A program made the position numbers and the translations under genes. 64,000 nt of DNA from Nocardia transvalensis NBRC 15921 (GTDB lineage Bacteria; Actinomycetota; Actinomycetes; Mycobacteriales; Mycobacteriaceae): positions 124,001 to 188,000 of the forward strand of contig NZ_BAGL01000055.1 of NCBI RefSeq assembly GCF_000308875.1, given 5' to 3'. Below, one piece after another: positions 7,823 to 16,645 of the stretch (position 1 is the first letter of the stretch; every line of letters begins with the position of its first letter). Under the pieces are notes generated by a model. It searched no databases. It was not told the DNA's origin and was given only the letters and a program-made list of their open reading frames with translations.

Positions 7823-9292
7823 TCAGGAAACCAGCACCGGAACCAGAGCGGCAACGAACACCGCCAGGCTCCACAAAGCCGGTGCGGCCGTGCGGATCTG
7901 GTTGTCTCGGGCCAGGGTTCGCGCCGACGCCGCCCGGCTGCGGGGCGGCGGCGACACCCGTTGTTCCAATCGCTGATACGTCAGGCCGAGCACGGCCCCG
8001 TACGACAGGTGGCCGACGAGCGAGGGAAACGCCTCGGCCACCGTTTCGGCGGACCAGTGCGGCATCTCACCGAGCAGCAGCGGCAGCAGGAGCAGGTTGC
8101 CGAGTACCCACCACAGCAGGCCGTAGGACACACCCCATCCGATCCCGGCGGCGGCATCGAAACTCCTGCCGCGGAAGAAGAGCGCGTACGTGACACCGAT
8201 CGTCAGCGAGATCAGCAGGTGCACAACCAGTCCGACGATCACCGATCCGGAGTCCGCCAGCGCCGCCACCGTCGGCAGGAATCCGACCGCCACCATGACG
8301 CCGGTGAACACCACCCCGCCGGTCAGACCGGCGACGATGCCGTGCAGCACGGACACGGCCCCGCCGGCGATCAGTCGGTCCGCGTACCCGTCGCGAACGT
8401 CATCGGACAGCACTGCCCGCGTGACACCGTCGAACAACCGGAACGCTGCGGCCGTCCCGGCGCCTACCAGGAGATATCCCGGTAACGCCGGAACCGCTGC
8501 GCGAGCCGCCTGCGCGGTCCAGTCCAGACCGTCACCGGCGAGCAACGACGGCAATGTCAGCCCGGCGACCAGCCACCACAGCAACCCGTACACCGTGCCA
8601 CGGATCAGCGCGGGACCGGTTCCCTCCCGGCGAGCGCCGAACAGCAGGCCGTAACCGGCGCCGAGGAACGATCCGGCGATCACCAGCGTGTAGCCACCGC
8701 CCTGCATGGGCCGCAACACCGCCGACAGCAGCAGTCCGGAGACGATCCCGGCCAGCGTCGCGAACGCGGCGGTACGGATATCCACGCCCCGGCTCGACCG
8801 ACCAGGAAACCGCTTGGCGGCCACGGCGAATACGGCCGCCGTCACGGCGCCGTACACCAGGTGGCCGACCAGGCTGGGAAACAATTCCCGGGCGTCGGCC
8901 ACGGTCCAGCGGACCGGATCGCCGGACAGTGCCGGCAGCAGTGTCAGCGGCCCGGCGAACCACCACGCGACACCGTAGATCAACCCCCAGAACAGCAGGT
9001 CGCCGCCATCGATCGTCTGCCGCGAGGCCAGCACGCCGAATCCGGCGCCGAGGATCGCCGCGATCGTCATGTGCACCACGGTCCCCACCACCGGGCTGTC
9101 GGATCGCACCAGGGCGGCCACCGTCGGCAGGAATCCGATCAGCGCCATGATCGCCCCGAACGCGACACCACCGGCCGATCCCGCGACCACGCCGAACAAT
9201 GCCCCCCGAGTCAGAGGTAACGACCTGTCGCCCAACGGATTCGAGATTTCCGGTGCGGCGGCAGGGCCGGTAACTTCGAGCGATTCACGCAT
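7823..9292 (-). CDS. polytopic membrane protein made of three tandem copies of one module
   Basis: The 489-residue protein is almost wholly membrane-embedded, with about twelve hydrophobic segments. The same module of about 140 residues occurs three times. Copy 1 has GFLPTVAALVRSDSPVVG, then GLIYGVAWWFAGPLTLLPAL, then LFPSLVGHLVYGAVT. Copy 2 is more diverged (GTVYGLLWWLVAGLTLPSLL, then AVPALPGYLLVGAGT). Copy 3 has GFLPTVAALADSGSVIVG, then GVSYGLLWWVLGNLLLLPLL, then AFPSLVGHLSYGAVL. Each contains an aromatic-rich WW/LT helix and a short loop with a conserved Trp (VRWT, LDWT, PHWS). The stop of the upstream NDH-2 fusion overlaps this start by 8 bp, so they are co-translated. Function unknown; the repeat suggests internal duplication. 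Confidence 0.8.
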   Translation of the reverse strand: MRESLEVTGPAAAPEISNPLGDRSLPLTRGALFGVVAGSAGGVAFGAIMALIGFLPTVAALVRSDSPVVGTVVHMTIAAILGAGFGVLASRQTIDGGDLLFWGLIYGVAWWFAGPLTLLPALSGDPVRWTVADARELFPSLVGHLVYGAVTAAVFAVAAKRFPGRSSRGVDIRTAAFATLAGIVSGLLLSAVLRPMQGGGYTLVIAGSFLGAGYGLLFGARREGTGPALIRGTVYGLLWWLVAGLTLPSLLAGDGLDWTAQAARAAVPALPGYLLVGAGTAAAFRLFDGVTRAVLSDDVRDGYADRLIAGGAVSVLHGIVAGLTGGVVFTGVMVAVGFLPTVAALADSGSVIVGLVVHLLISLTIGVTYALFFRGRSFDAAAGIGWGVSYGLLWWVLGNLLLLPLLLGEMPHWSAETVAEAFPSLVGHLSYGAVLGLTYQRLEQRVSPPPRSRAASARTLARDNQIRTAAPALWSLAVFVAALVPVLVS

Positions 9293-11027
9293 GTCGATTC
9301 CTGTCCGGTGCCGTGGTGGAGATGATCTCGGTCGAGGTGAGCGCTATGTCACGGGAGAAGCCCAGATCCAGCAGCCAGTCGACGGCCACCCGCAGTCGTT
9401 TTTCGGCCCCGGGCAGTTTTCCCAGATACACCGCGCGCCACAGCACCCATCCCGTGAGACCGGAGACCCTGCGCCCGAATACCTGCCCCGCCGCCCTCCG
9501 GTGCCCGAGCGATACGAGAATTCCCAGCCCGCCGAAACGGAACGGCGTCGGCGCACGTCCGCGGACGACCGCGGCGACGTTGTCCGCCACCGCCTTACCT
9601 TCACGAATGGCATGCTGCGCGGTCGGCGGGTAGTAGCTTCCGGGTCGGGCCGGATCCGGAATCCGGGCGCAGTCTCCGATGGCCCAGACCCCGTCCATAC
9701 CGGTCACCCGCAGGCATTCGTCGACCTGCAGCGGGCCGCTGCCTCCTCCCGGCCCGATGCGTTCGACGAGCGGGTTCGGTCGGTTGCCCGCCGTCCATGC
9801 GAAGGTGCGCGCCTCGATCCGCGCACCATCGGAAAACCGCACGCTGCTCGGCCCGGCCTCGACCACTCGCGTACCGAGCCGGAATTCGACCCCCCGGCCC
9901 CGCAGGGTGCGCAGTGCGTAATCACCCAGGTCCGCGGGCAGTTCGGGCAACAGCCGGTCGCCGGAGTGCACGAGTACGAAGCGCGGCTCGGCGTCGTGCA
10001 GCCGCGGATAGTGGTGCAGCACGCCGTGTACCAGGTCGAACAGCTCGGCGATCAGTTCGGTCCCGGCGAACCCGCCACCGGCCACCACGAAGGTCAGCAA
10101 CCGACCCTGTTCGGCCGCATCGGTTTCCAGATCGGCCTGTTCCAGGGCGGCGAGTACGCGGTTGCGCAACCGGTTGGCGTCATCGATGGTTTTCATCGTC
10201 AACGCGTGCTCCGCCACTCCCGGCAGATCGAATAGTTGCGGCACGGCGCCGACGGCCAGGATCAACTCGTCGTACGGAACCCGCTGCCTGCCTTGGCTTC
10301 CGGCGGCGACCAGCAGTTCCCGGCGCTCGGGGTCGACAGATTCCACCCGCCCGTGCAGGAACGAGGCATAACCCAGCGCCGCCCGCACCGGTGCACTGAC
10401 ATGCCGTGGTTCCAGCGTGCTCGAGGCCACGCCGACCAACAGCGGCGTGAACAGCAGGAAGTTCGATTCGCTGATCACCGTGATCTCGACCTGCAGGCCG
10501 CGCGCGACCAGGGCGTCCAGCCGGCGAGCCGCGCCGACGCCCCCGAATCCGCCGCCGACCACGACGATGTGGGGCTTGCGCGGCACGGTCGCATCGGTGG
10601 CGGCGCGCCGGTGCCACAGCGCGACCAGCCCGTACATCACCGGGCCCGCGACGGCACCCAGCAGTACGGTCCGCACCAGCTCGTCGAATGTCGAGACCGC
10701 CTCGGCCAATGTCCATTTCGGTACCGATCCCGAAACGAGGACCGACAGCGTCAGCTGCCCGAACAGCCAGTCGGCCAGGCCGAGCAGCAGACCCGCCGCC
10801 AACGAGGACCCGAGGCTCTGCTTCCGTCCTCCGCCCAGCAGACCGAGCACCGCGCCGAAGATCACCGCGTGCACCATCCAGGCGCCCCACGGTGGCGCCT
10901 CGGCTCCCCCGCCCGGCACCGTCGCGAGCAGCCCCACCGCCACGCCCGCGGCCACCGCGGCGACCACGCCCGCGGACAGGCGCGGCAGCGCCATCGTCCG
11001 TATCCGTTCCATCTCACTCTCCGTCAT
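9285..11027 (-). CDS. type II NADH dehydrogenase-like flavoprotein with N-terminal membrane module
   Basis: The 580-residue fusion has four hydrophobic segments at residues 1-140 (AGLLLGLADWLFGQLTLSVL, VPKWTLAEAV, LLGAVAGPVMYGLVALW). These correspond to one module of the neighbouring triplicated protein. A pyridine-nucleotide-disulfide oxidoreductase of the NDH-2 type follows, with FAD motif VVVGGGFGGVGAARRL (about 156-170), NADH motif VVAGGGFAGTELIAEL, and the C-terminal FAD block GVWAIGDCARIPDP. NDH-2 enzymes pass electrons from NADH to quinone at the inner face of the membrane. Ordinary NDH-2 is 400-460 residues without such a domain. Operon with the next gene (8-bp overlap). Enzyme activity is inferred. 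Confidence 0.85.
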   Translation of the reverse strand: MTESEMERIRTMALPRLSAGVVAAVAAGVAVGLLATVPGGGAEAPPWGAWMVHAVIFGAVLGLLGGGRKQSLGSSLAAGLLLGLADWLFGQLTLSVLVSGSVPKWTLAEAVSTFDELVRTVLLGAVAGPVMYGLVALWHRRAATDATVPRKPHIVVVGGGFGGVGAARRLDALVARGLQVEITVISESNFLLFTPLLVGVASSTLEPRHVSAPVRAALGYASFLHGRVESVDPERRELLVAAGSQGRQRVPYDELILAVGAVPQLFDLPGVAEHALTMKTIDDANRLRNRVLAALEQADLETDAAEQGRLLTFVVAGGGFAGTELIAELFDLVHGVLHHYPRLHDAEPRFVLVHSGDRLLPELPADLGDYALRTLRGRGVEFRLGTRVVEAGPSSVRFSDGARIEARTFAWTAGNRPNPLVERIGPGGGSGPLQVDECLRVTGMDGVWAIGDCARIPDPARPGSYYPPTAQHAIREGKAVADNVAAVVRGRAPTPFRFGGLGILVSLGHRRAAGQVFGRRVSGLTGWVLWRAVYLGKLPGAEKRLRVAVDWLLDLGFSRDIALTSTEIISTTAPDRNRHA

Positions 11028-11480
11028 CCCTGGCGCGGCAAGCCATCACGCGGCCGGCAACGCCGCCATCGAGCCACCCGCCGGACACAGTGCCCGCGAG
11101 CGGGTGCCGCGTTACACCCGCCCGGTTGGCCCGGACAGGAATCGTGACCATCGACTTCCGTTGCACACCAATATGATTCGTGACACCTATCGAAGGGCGT
11201 GCCCGCACGCAAATTCCAGGTCACATCATGGCCGATACGCACCCGGGAGACACCCCCGGATTCGGTGACGAAATTGTGACGGCGCACCGCGGGCACCGAA
11301 CAATCGGCCGCTCAACGCAATACACGGCGTCGGCGATACCGGACGTCACAATTTGTTCATTCCTTTAGGAGTGCTTACCCGGTGCGCCGACCGTAGCGTC
11401 TAGTACGTGATCGACGTAGACAGCAAGTCGCTCGCTACCCCGGGCGCCGATCGGGTCGCCGGCACGCGAAGGAACGACAG
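11028..11480. other. divergent intergenic region (about 450 bp)
   Basis: Separates the NDH-2 fusion from the cytochrome b/molybdopterin fusion. No gene is seen. The 11340-11370 part is AT-richer than its surroundings (TTTGTTCATTCCTTTAGG) and may hold promoter elements for one or both sides. An AAGGA precedes the GTG at 11481. Confidence 0.5.
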
Positions 11481-12692
11481 GTGAAAACTTCAGCCGCACA
11501 GGATGATTCCACGCCCGAGGCGGGCCTGCTGCTACCCGGCACCGTCACCCGGCGAATTTCACCCGCGCGGTCGGCCGCCGTCGCCGCGCGGGTGGGCATC
11601 GCGCTGGGTATCGCGGTCACGGTCTGTTTCGTGACCGGTCTGATCAGCCACTGGGTGCAGCATCCGACACCCTGGTTCCACTGGCCGGCCAATCCGCCGT
11701 GGCTCTACCGCGTCACCCAGGGCGCACACGTGATCTCCGGCGTCATGGCGATCCCGCTGCTGATCGTCAAGCTGTGGTCGGTGTTCCCGAGGTTGTTCGC
11801 GCGGCCGCTGATCGGCAATCCCCTCCGGCTGCTCGAGCGTGGATCGATTGCGGTACTGGTCGGTTCGATGATCTTCCAGCTGGCGACCGGGCTGTTCAAC
11901 ACCGCGCAGTATTATCCGTGGAAATTCTTCTTCACCAGCACCCATTACGCCATGGCCTACGTCGCGTTCGGCGCACTGGCCGTCCACCTGGCCGTGAAAC
12001 TACCGGTGGTGCGGACCGCACTGGCGAGACCGGCGGCCGACGCCGCACGCACCGGTACCGGGACCGATACCCCCCGCACCGACACACGGAACGACGACCG
12101 CCCGACCCGGCGCGGCGTTCTCGGCGCCGCGATCGCCGCCACCGCACTCGCGGGAGTCGCCGTGGCCGGGCAGTCCGTGCCGTGGCTGCGCTGGATCTCC
12201 GTGCTGTCACCACGCACCGGCGAAGGGCCCCAAGGACTTCCGGTCAATCGCACCGCCACCGAGGCCGGTGTGACCGACCGCGCCCGGGAAGGCACCTACC
12301 AGCTCACCGTGGCCACCGGCGGCACCGAGCGCGGCTTCTCCCGGGCCGAGCTGGAGGCGCTGCCGCAGACCTCGGCCGTGCTGCCGCTGGCCTGTGTCGA
12401 GGGCTGGAGCGCGTCGGCGCACTGGTCCGGTGTCCGGCTGCGCGACCTGCTCACCGCGGCCGGTGGCTACCGCGGCGGCGATGTCGCGTTCCGTTCGCTC
12501 GAACAGGGCGGCCTCTACAGCAACACACTCCTCCCGGACACTCACGTCGTCGATGACCAGACGTTGATCGCGTTGCGCCTCAACGGCGAAGAGCTCTCAC
12601 TGGACCACGGTTACCCCTGCCGCCTGATCGCCCCGAACCGGCCCGGCGTGCTGCAGACCAAATGGCTCTCCAGGATCGAGGTGCGGGCATGA
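11481..12692 (+). CDS. cytochrome b561-like / sulfite-oxidase-type molybdopterin fusion
   Basis: The 403-residue fusion begins with four membrane helices (residues 34-178) rich in candidate haem-ligand histidines: H57, H61, H67, H83 (GAHVISG), H155 and H169 (THYAMAY...AVHLAVK), as in diheme cytochrome b of the b561/FdnI type. A fifth helix preceded by TRRGVL (about 208-230) leads to an oxidoreductase molybdopterin-binding domain (about 245-403). LPLACVEGWSASAHWSGVRL provides the Mo-ligating Cys (C305). Normally the haem b subunit (MsrQ-like) and the Moco subunit (MsrP-like) are separate. Electrons would run quinone-haem-Mo to an external substrate; the substrate is unknown. GTG start with AAGGA. 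Confidence 0.85.
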   Translation: MKTSAAQDDSTPEAGLLLPGTVTRRISPARSAAVAARVGIALGIAVTVCFVTGLISHWVQHPTPWFHWPANPPWLYRVTQGAHVISGVMAIPLLIVKLWSVFPRLFARPLIGNPLRLLERGSIAVLVGSMIFQLATGLFNTAQYYPWKFFFTSTHYAMAYVAFGALAVHLAVKLPVVRTALARPAADAARTGTGTDTPRTDTRNDDRPTRRGVLGAAIAATALAGVAVAGQSVPWLRWISVLSPRTGEGPQGLPVNRTATEAGVTDRAREGTYQLTVATGGTERGFSRAELEALPQTSAVLPLACVEGWSASAHWSGVRLRDLLTAAGGYRGGDVAFRSLEQGGLYSNTLLPDTHVVDDQTLIALRLNGEELSLDHGYPCRLIAPNRPGVLQTKWLSRIEVRA

Positions 12693-13108
12693 CCGCCATC
12701 CGGATACTGCTCGGACTCGCCGGAATCTGGCTCGCCTGGTACGGAATCGATCTGGTTCTGGAGCAGGACCCCGCGAGCCTGATGTCCACCGCCGGCTGGT
12801 TCGTCGGGGGCATCCTGCTGCACGACGCGATCCTCGCTCCCGTCTGTGCGGTCGTCGCTCTGCTCGCCCGCCGGTTGCTCCCGGACGGCTGGTGGGCATC
12901 GATCGTCTGGGGCGGGCTGTGTACCGTCACCCTGCTGCTGGTCGCCGTCCCCGTCGTGCAGCGGTCCGGTGCGGTGGCGGGGAACCCGACCATCCTCGAC
13001 CGCGACTACCCCGTCGGACTACTCGTCGTGATCGCGGTGGTCTGGGCATTCGTCGGCCTCGACATCACCCGGCGGCACGTCCGCCGGAAACCGCAGCGAC
13101 AACTGTAA
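12689..13108 (+). CDS. small four-helix membrane protein
   Basis: The 139-residue product has four predicted membrane helices: ILLGLAGIWLAWYGIDLVL, FVGGILLHDAILAPVCAVVA, WWASIVWGGLCTVTLLLVA and LLVVIAVVWAFVGLDI. The last is followed by a basic C-terminus TRRHVRRKPQRQL. ATG 12689 overlaps the stop of the cytochrome/Moco fusion (ATGA), so the two are translationally coupled and probably act together. No cofactor motif is obvious apart from a His-Asp pair in helix 2. It may be an accessory subunit. Function unknown. Confidence 0.75.
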   Translation: MTAIRILLGLAGIWLAWYGIDLVLEQDPASLMSTAGWFVGGILLHDAILAPVCAVVALLARRLLPDGWWASIVWGGLCTVTLLLVAVPVVQRSGAVAGNPTILDRDYPVGLLVVIAVVWAFVGLDITRRHVRRKPQRQL

Positions 13109-13325
13109 CACCCACCGCCCCAACGACACTGAAGATTGTCGCATCCGGGTGAACCGCCCAGCGGCCCCGGCTGCGGTATGGCGGCGGGCTCAACCGGTGC
13201 CGGGCCATCCGCGCACCCTGCCGCCACGGTGGCCGCCGGGCGGGCTCCCTCACTCGCCCGGCGGCCACCTCGCCACCACCGCAAGACCCGTATCTACGAC
13301 ACCGACCCGGTAGGAGGACACCACT

Positions 13326-14030
13326 ATGACCGCATTCGACGACCTGCGGGCACTGTTCATAAACTGCACCTTGAAACGATCCCCGGAGACGAGCAATACC
13401 CGGGGACTGATCGATGTCAGCGCGAACATCATGCGCAAGAACGGAGTCGAGGTCTCGCACCTGCGCCCGGTCGATCACGACATCGCCCCGGGTGTGTGGC
13501 CGGACATGACCGAGCACGGCTGGCCGGCGGACGAGTGGCCCGCGCTCCAGGAGCGGGTGATGGCCGCCGACATTCTCGTGCTGGCGGGCCCGATCTGGCT
13601 GGGCGACAACAGTTCCGTCATGAAGAAGGTCGTCGAGCGGCTGTACGCGAACTCCGGAACACTCAACGACCGCGGCCAATACGCCTATTACGGCCGCGCC
13701 GGAGGCTGCCTGCTCACCGGCAACGAGGACGGGGTCAAACACTGCGCGATGAATCTCCTCTACAGCCTGCAACATCTCGGATACACCATTCCGCCACAAG
13801 CCGATGCGGGCTGGATCGGCGAGGCGGGTCCGGGACCGTCCTATCTGGATCCCGGATCGGGCGGTCCGGACAACGATTTCACCAACCGCAACACCACGTT
13901 CATGACCTGGAACCTGATGCATCTGGCGCGGCTGCTGAAGGACAACGGCGGCATTCCGGCGCACGGCAATCAGCGGTCGGAATGGGACACCGGCGAGCGG
14001 TTCGACTTCGAGAACCCCGAATACCGATAG
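13326..14030 (+). CDS. flavodoxin-like NAD(P)H-dependent oxidoreductase
   Basis: The 234-residue protein is of the NADPH-dependent FMN reductase/flavodoxin superfamily. The FMN phosphate loop is LFINCTLKRSPETSNT near the N-terminus, ILVLAGPIWLGDNSSVMKK is the second flavin-contacting loop with the usual 'P-x-W' motif, and GRAGGCLLTGNEDG is the third. It has the expected length for flavodoxin-fold quinone or nitro reductases. A GGAGG precedes ATG 13326. The hydrolase follows after 7 bp, so they form an operon. Two-electron reduction of a quinone or electrophile is a reasonable inference. Confidence 0.87.
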   Translation: MTAFDDLRALFINCTLKRSPETSNTRGLIDVSANIMRKNGVEVSHLRPVDHDIAPGVWPDMTEHGWPADEWPALQERVMAADILVLAGPIWLGDNSSVMKKVVERLYANSGTLNDRGQYAYYGRAGGCLLTGNEDGVKHCAMNLLYSLQHLGYTIPPQADAGWIGEAGPGPSYLDPGSGGPDNDFTNRNTTFMTWNLMHLARLLKDNGGIPAHGNQRSEWDTGERFDFENPEYR

Positions 14031-14037
14031 ATACGAA

Positions 14038-14811
14038 ATGGTCAGCAACGCTGTAACTTTCACTGGACGAGACGGAATCCGACTGGCCGGGCGGCTGGAA
14101 CGGCCCACCGATCGGTGTATCGCCACCGCGGTGTTCGCGCACTGCTTCACCTGCGGCAAGGACATCGCCGCCGCGGCCAGGATCGCCCGCGCGCTCGCGA
14201 AACGCGGCGTGGCGGTCCTGCGGTTCGACTTCGCCGGGCTCGGCGAGTCCGACGGAGAATTCGCCGGTTCCGATTTCAGCTCCGAGGTCGACGATCTGTG
14301 GCACGCGGCCGACTACCTGCGGGCGACGATCGACGCACCGAGCATCCTGATCGGCCACTCGCTCGGCGGCGCCGCGGTTCTCGCCGCCGCGCACGGTATC
14401 CCCGAGACGCGTGCGGTAGCGACGATCGGCGCACCCGCCGACCCCGCGCACATCGAACATCTGCTGGGGTCTGCCCGCGACCGGGTGGAGGCGGAGGGAT
14501 CGGCCGTCGTCTCGATCGCCGGGCGCCCCTTCACATTCCGGCGCAGCTTTCTCGACGATATCCGGGGACAGCGGCAGCGCGAACGCATCGCGAACCTGCG
14601 CTGCGCCCTGCTGGTCATGCACTCCCCTCGAGACGAGGTGGTCGAGCTGCGCAATGCCCGGCAGATCTACGACGCCGCACCACACCCCAAGTCCTTCGTC
14701 TCCCTCGACGGCGCCGACCACCTGCTCACCGACTCCGCACAGGCGACCTACGTCGCCGACGTCCTCACGGCCTGGGTAGGCAGATACCTCGACCCGCCGG
14801 CCGGACGCTGA
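14038..14811 (+). CDS. alpha/beta hydrolase (the type fused to OsmC in other bacteria)
   Basis: The 257-residue product has the nucleophile elbow GHSLGG (Ser108), the oxyanion region VFAHCFTCGKD, the acid in MHSPRDEVV and the histidine in LDGADHLLTD. The opening VTFTGRDGIRLAGRLERP and the HCFTCGKD block match the hydrolase half of hydrolase-OsmC bifunctional proteins implicated in peroxide or thiol stress. Here the OsmC half is absent and the protein stops after YLDPPAGR. It is in an operon with the flavodoxin-like gene and lies just upstream of the ECF sigma factor. Substrate unknown. Confidence 0.85.
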   Translation: MVSNAVTFTGRDGIRLAGRLERPTDRCIATAVFAHCFTCGKDIAAAARIARALAKRGVAVLRFDFAGLGESDGEFAGSDFSSEVDDLWHAADYLRATIDAPSILIGHSLGGAAVLAAAHGIPETRAVATIGAPADPAHIEHLLGSARDRVEAEGSAVVSIAGRPFTFRRSFLDDIRGQRQRERIANLRCALLVMHSPRDEVVELRNARQIYDAAPHPKSFVSLDGADHLLTDSAQATYVADVLTAWVGRYLDPPAGR

Positions 14812-14912
14812 CTCACAACCGGCTCGACGACACGAACAGGTCGGCTCCCCCGAGCGGCACTGTGCCCGTACGGCTACAGTGCCTGGGGTTGCATCCAGTT
14901 CGAGGAGATCCT

Positions 14913-15569
14913 GTGAGTTCCGAGGGGACACTGCCGCCGGACGATGTCCTGGCCGATCGGCTCCGCGCCGGCGATGAACGGTCCTTTCAGCTTGTGCTGG
15001 ACGCGTGGTCGGCGTCGATGCTGCGCCTCGCCCGGTCCTTCGTCTCGTCGAACGCTTCCGCCGAGGAGGTCGTCCAGGAGACCTGGCTGGCCGTGATCCG
15101 CGGCATCGACGGCTTCGAGGGGCGGTCCGCACTCAAGACATGGGTGTTCCGCATTCTGGTGAACACCGCGAAGAAGCGCGGCACGAAAGAAAGCCGGACC
15201 ATTCCTTTCGGCAGCATGACCCCCGACGACGAGGCAGCCACCGTGGAGCCGAGCCGGTTCCAGCCGGTCGGCGATCCGTACCCGGGACACTGGAGGCCCG
15301 GAGAGAAACCGCAGCGCTGGTCCGAGCCGGAGAACGCCGCCGAACGCTCGGAGGTATTGCGGACGGTCGCCGCGGCAGTAGCCACCCTGGCGGATCGCAG
15401 TCGCATCGTCATCACCCTGCGCGACATGGAAGGCTACAGCTCGGAGGAGGTGTGCGAGATGTTGGATATCTCGCCGGGCAATCAACGAGTAATCCTGCAC
15501 CGGGCACGGGCCGTCGTGCGGGCGGCATTGGCGGGGTACTTCGATGCGGAACGATCGGTGAGCCCGTGA
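14913..15569 (+). CDS. ECF-type RNA polymerase sigma factor
   Basis: The 218-residue product has region 2 at about residues 25-95 (ERSFQLVLDAWSASMLRLAR, SAEEVVQETWLAVIRGIDGF, LKTWVFRILVNTAKKRG). An unusually Pro-rich linker carries RFQPVGDPYPGHW. Region 4 lies at about residues 155-210 (LADRSRIVITLRDMEGYSSE, EEVCEMLDISPGNQRVILHR, ARAVVRAAL). The GTG start at 14913 has GAGGAG 5 bases upstream. Its last codon overlaps the start of the zinc anti-sigma gene, so the two are co-translated, which is typical of a sigma/anti-sigma pair. It probably directs transcription of this redox cluster. Confidence 0.92.
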   Translation: MSSEGTLPPDDVLADRLRAGDERSFQLVLDAWSASMLRLARSFVSSNASAEEVVQETWLAVIRGIDGFEGRSALKTWVFRILVNTAKKRGTKESRTIPFGSMTPDDEAATVEPSRFQPVGDPYPGHWRPGEKPQRWSEPENAAERSEVLRTVAAAVATLADRSRIVITLRDMEGYSSEEVCEMLDISPGNQRVILHRARAVVRAALAGYFDAERSVSP

Positions 15570-15793
15570 ACTGCGATGAATTCGTCGAACTCGTCACGGC
15601 ATTCCTCGACGGCGCCCTGGACGCCGAGACCGAGCAGCGTTTCATCGAGCACCTCACCCTCTGCGACGGCTGCGACGCCTACCTGGAGCAGTTCCGCCGA
15701 ACGATTCGGTCCGTCGGTGAGCTGCCGCCCGACAGCATCTCCCCCGTCGCACGCGACACACTTCTCGCCGCATTCCGCGATTGGCGTCACTGA
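15566..15793 (+). CDS. short zinc-binding anti-sigma factor (ZAS domain)
   Basis: This 75-residue protein is little more than a ZAS/zf-HC2 domain. CDEFVELVTAFLDGALDAET leads to the H-x3-C-x2-C motif in EHLTLCDGC (H29, C33, C36). A short amphipathic helix and the tail ARDTLLAAFRDWRH follow. In the family, zinc held by these residues keeps the sigma factor bound, and oxidation of the Cys pair often releases it. GTG 15566 overlaps the sigma stop codon. There is no membrane segment, so it is a soluble sensor. It is a close paralogue of the N-terminal 80 residues of the protein starting at 16719. Confidence 0.9.
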   Translation: MNCDEFVELVTAFLDGALDAETEQRFIEHLTLCDGCDAYLEQFRRTIRSVGELPPDSISPVARDTLLAAFRDWRH

Positions 15794-16557
15794 GCCGCCA
15801 CATCGATGGCCTCGTCACGCCCCCACGAATACCCACGCCCCCACACGGTCGAAATCCGGTGATGCGCACCGAGCTTGGCGCGCAGCCGCTTCACGTGCAC
15901 GGTCACCGTCGACAAATCGCCGTACTCCCAACCCCAGACACGGGCCAGCAGTTCCCCGCGGCTGAACACCCGGTACGGATACCGCAGCAGGAACTCCAGC
16001 AACTGATACTCCCGAGCGGTGAGATGCACCCGGACCCCATCGACGAGAACCGCCCGCGTATCGGGCGACACCCGAATGCCGCCGGCACACAGCTCGGCAC
16101 CAACCGCCCCGGCCGGCGGCCGGGATCGGCGGAGCACCGCCCCGACACGCAGAGCCAGTTCCCGAGGGCTGAACGGCTTGGCGACGTAATCGTCGGCCCC
16201 CGCTTCCAGACCGATAACCCGGTGCCGGTCCTGGACGCCGAGGCCGGAGATCAGAATGATCGGCAGGTCCGGCCGGTGCGACCCCGCCCGAATCGCCCGG
16301 CAGACGTCGATCCCGTTCCGCCCGGGGATGCACACGTCGATAACGGCCAGGTCGATGAGGTCACGGTCCCCCTCCGCTGCATCCGGACACCCGTTGAGTA
16401 CTTCCATCGCCGTATTCCCATCGCTTGCCTCGACCACCGCCAGCGCGTCCCTTTCCAGGTGTATGCGCACAACGTCGCGTATCAACGGATTGTCGTCGGC
16501 GACCAGCACCCGCGGCGACGCCGTGCGGTGAGTATCGACACCCGGCATGTTCGTCAT
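15787..16557 (-). CDS. orphan OmpR/PhoB-type response regulator
   Basis: The 256-residue product has a receiver domain (about 15-135) with acidic pair D21-D22, phospho-acceptor D74 in AVIDVCIPG and Lys127 in YVAKPFSPREL. A winged-helix effector domain follows (about 150-250: VSPDTRAVLVDGVRVHLTAR, EYQLLEFLLRYPYRVFSRGE, VTVHVKRLRAKLG, ISTVWGRGYSWG). No sensor kinase is adjacent. The gene is wedged, antisense, between the two ZAS genes and overlaps the end of the first by 7 bp. ATG 16557 was chosen because upstream in-frame sequence looks like the divergent promoter. An inverted repeat at 16646-16687 is a candidate binding site. Confidence 0.88.
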   Translation of the reverse strand: MTNMPGVDTHRTASPRVLVADDNPLIRDVVRIHLERDALAVVEASDGNTAMEVLNGCPDAAEGDRDLIDLAVIDVCIPGRNGIDVCRAIRAGSHRPDLPIILISGLGVQDRHRVIGLEAGADDYVAKPFSPRELALRVGAVLRRSRPPAGAVGAELCAGGIRVSPDTRAVLVDGVRVHLTAREYQLLEFLLRYPYRVFSRGELLARVWGWEYGDLSTVTVHVKRLRAKLGAHHRISTVWGRGYSWGRDEAIDVAAQ

Positions 16558-16645
16558 CAGGCGCTCGCCTGAACAGACCTGCACATCACGACAGACAGTG
16601 CCGCCACCCACCGCATTCGTTACAACCGTCCGCTCCCCGGCCGGG

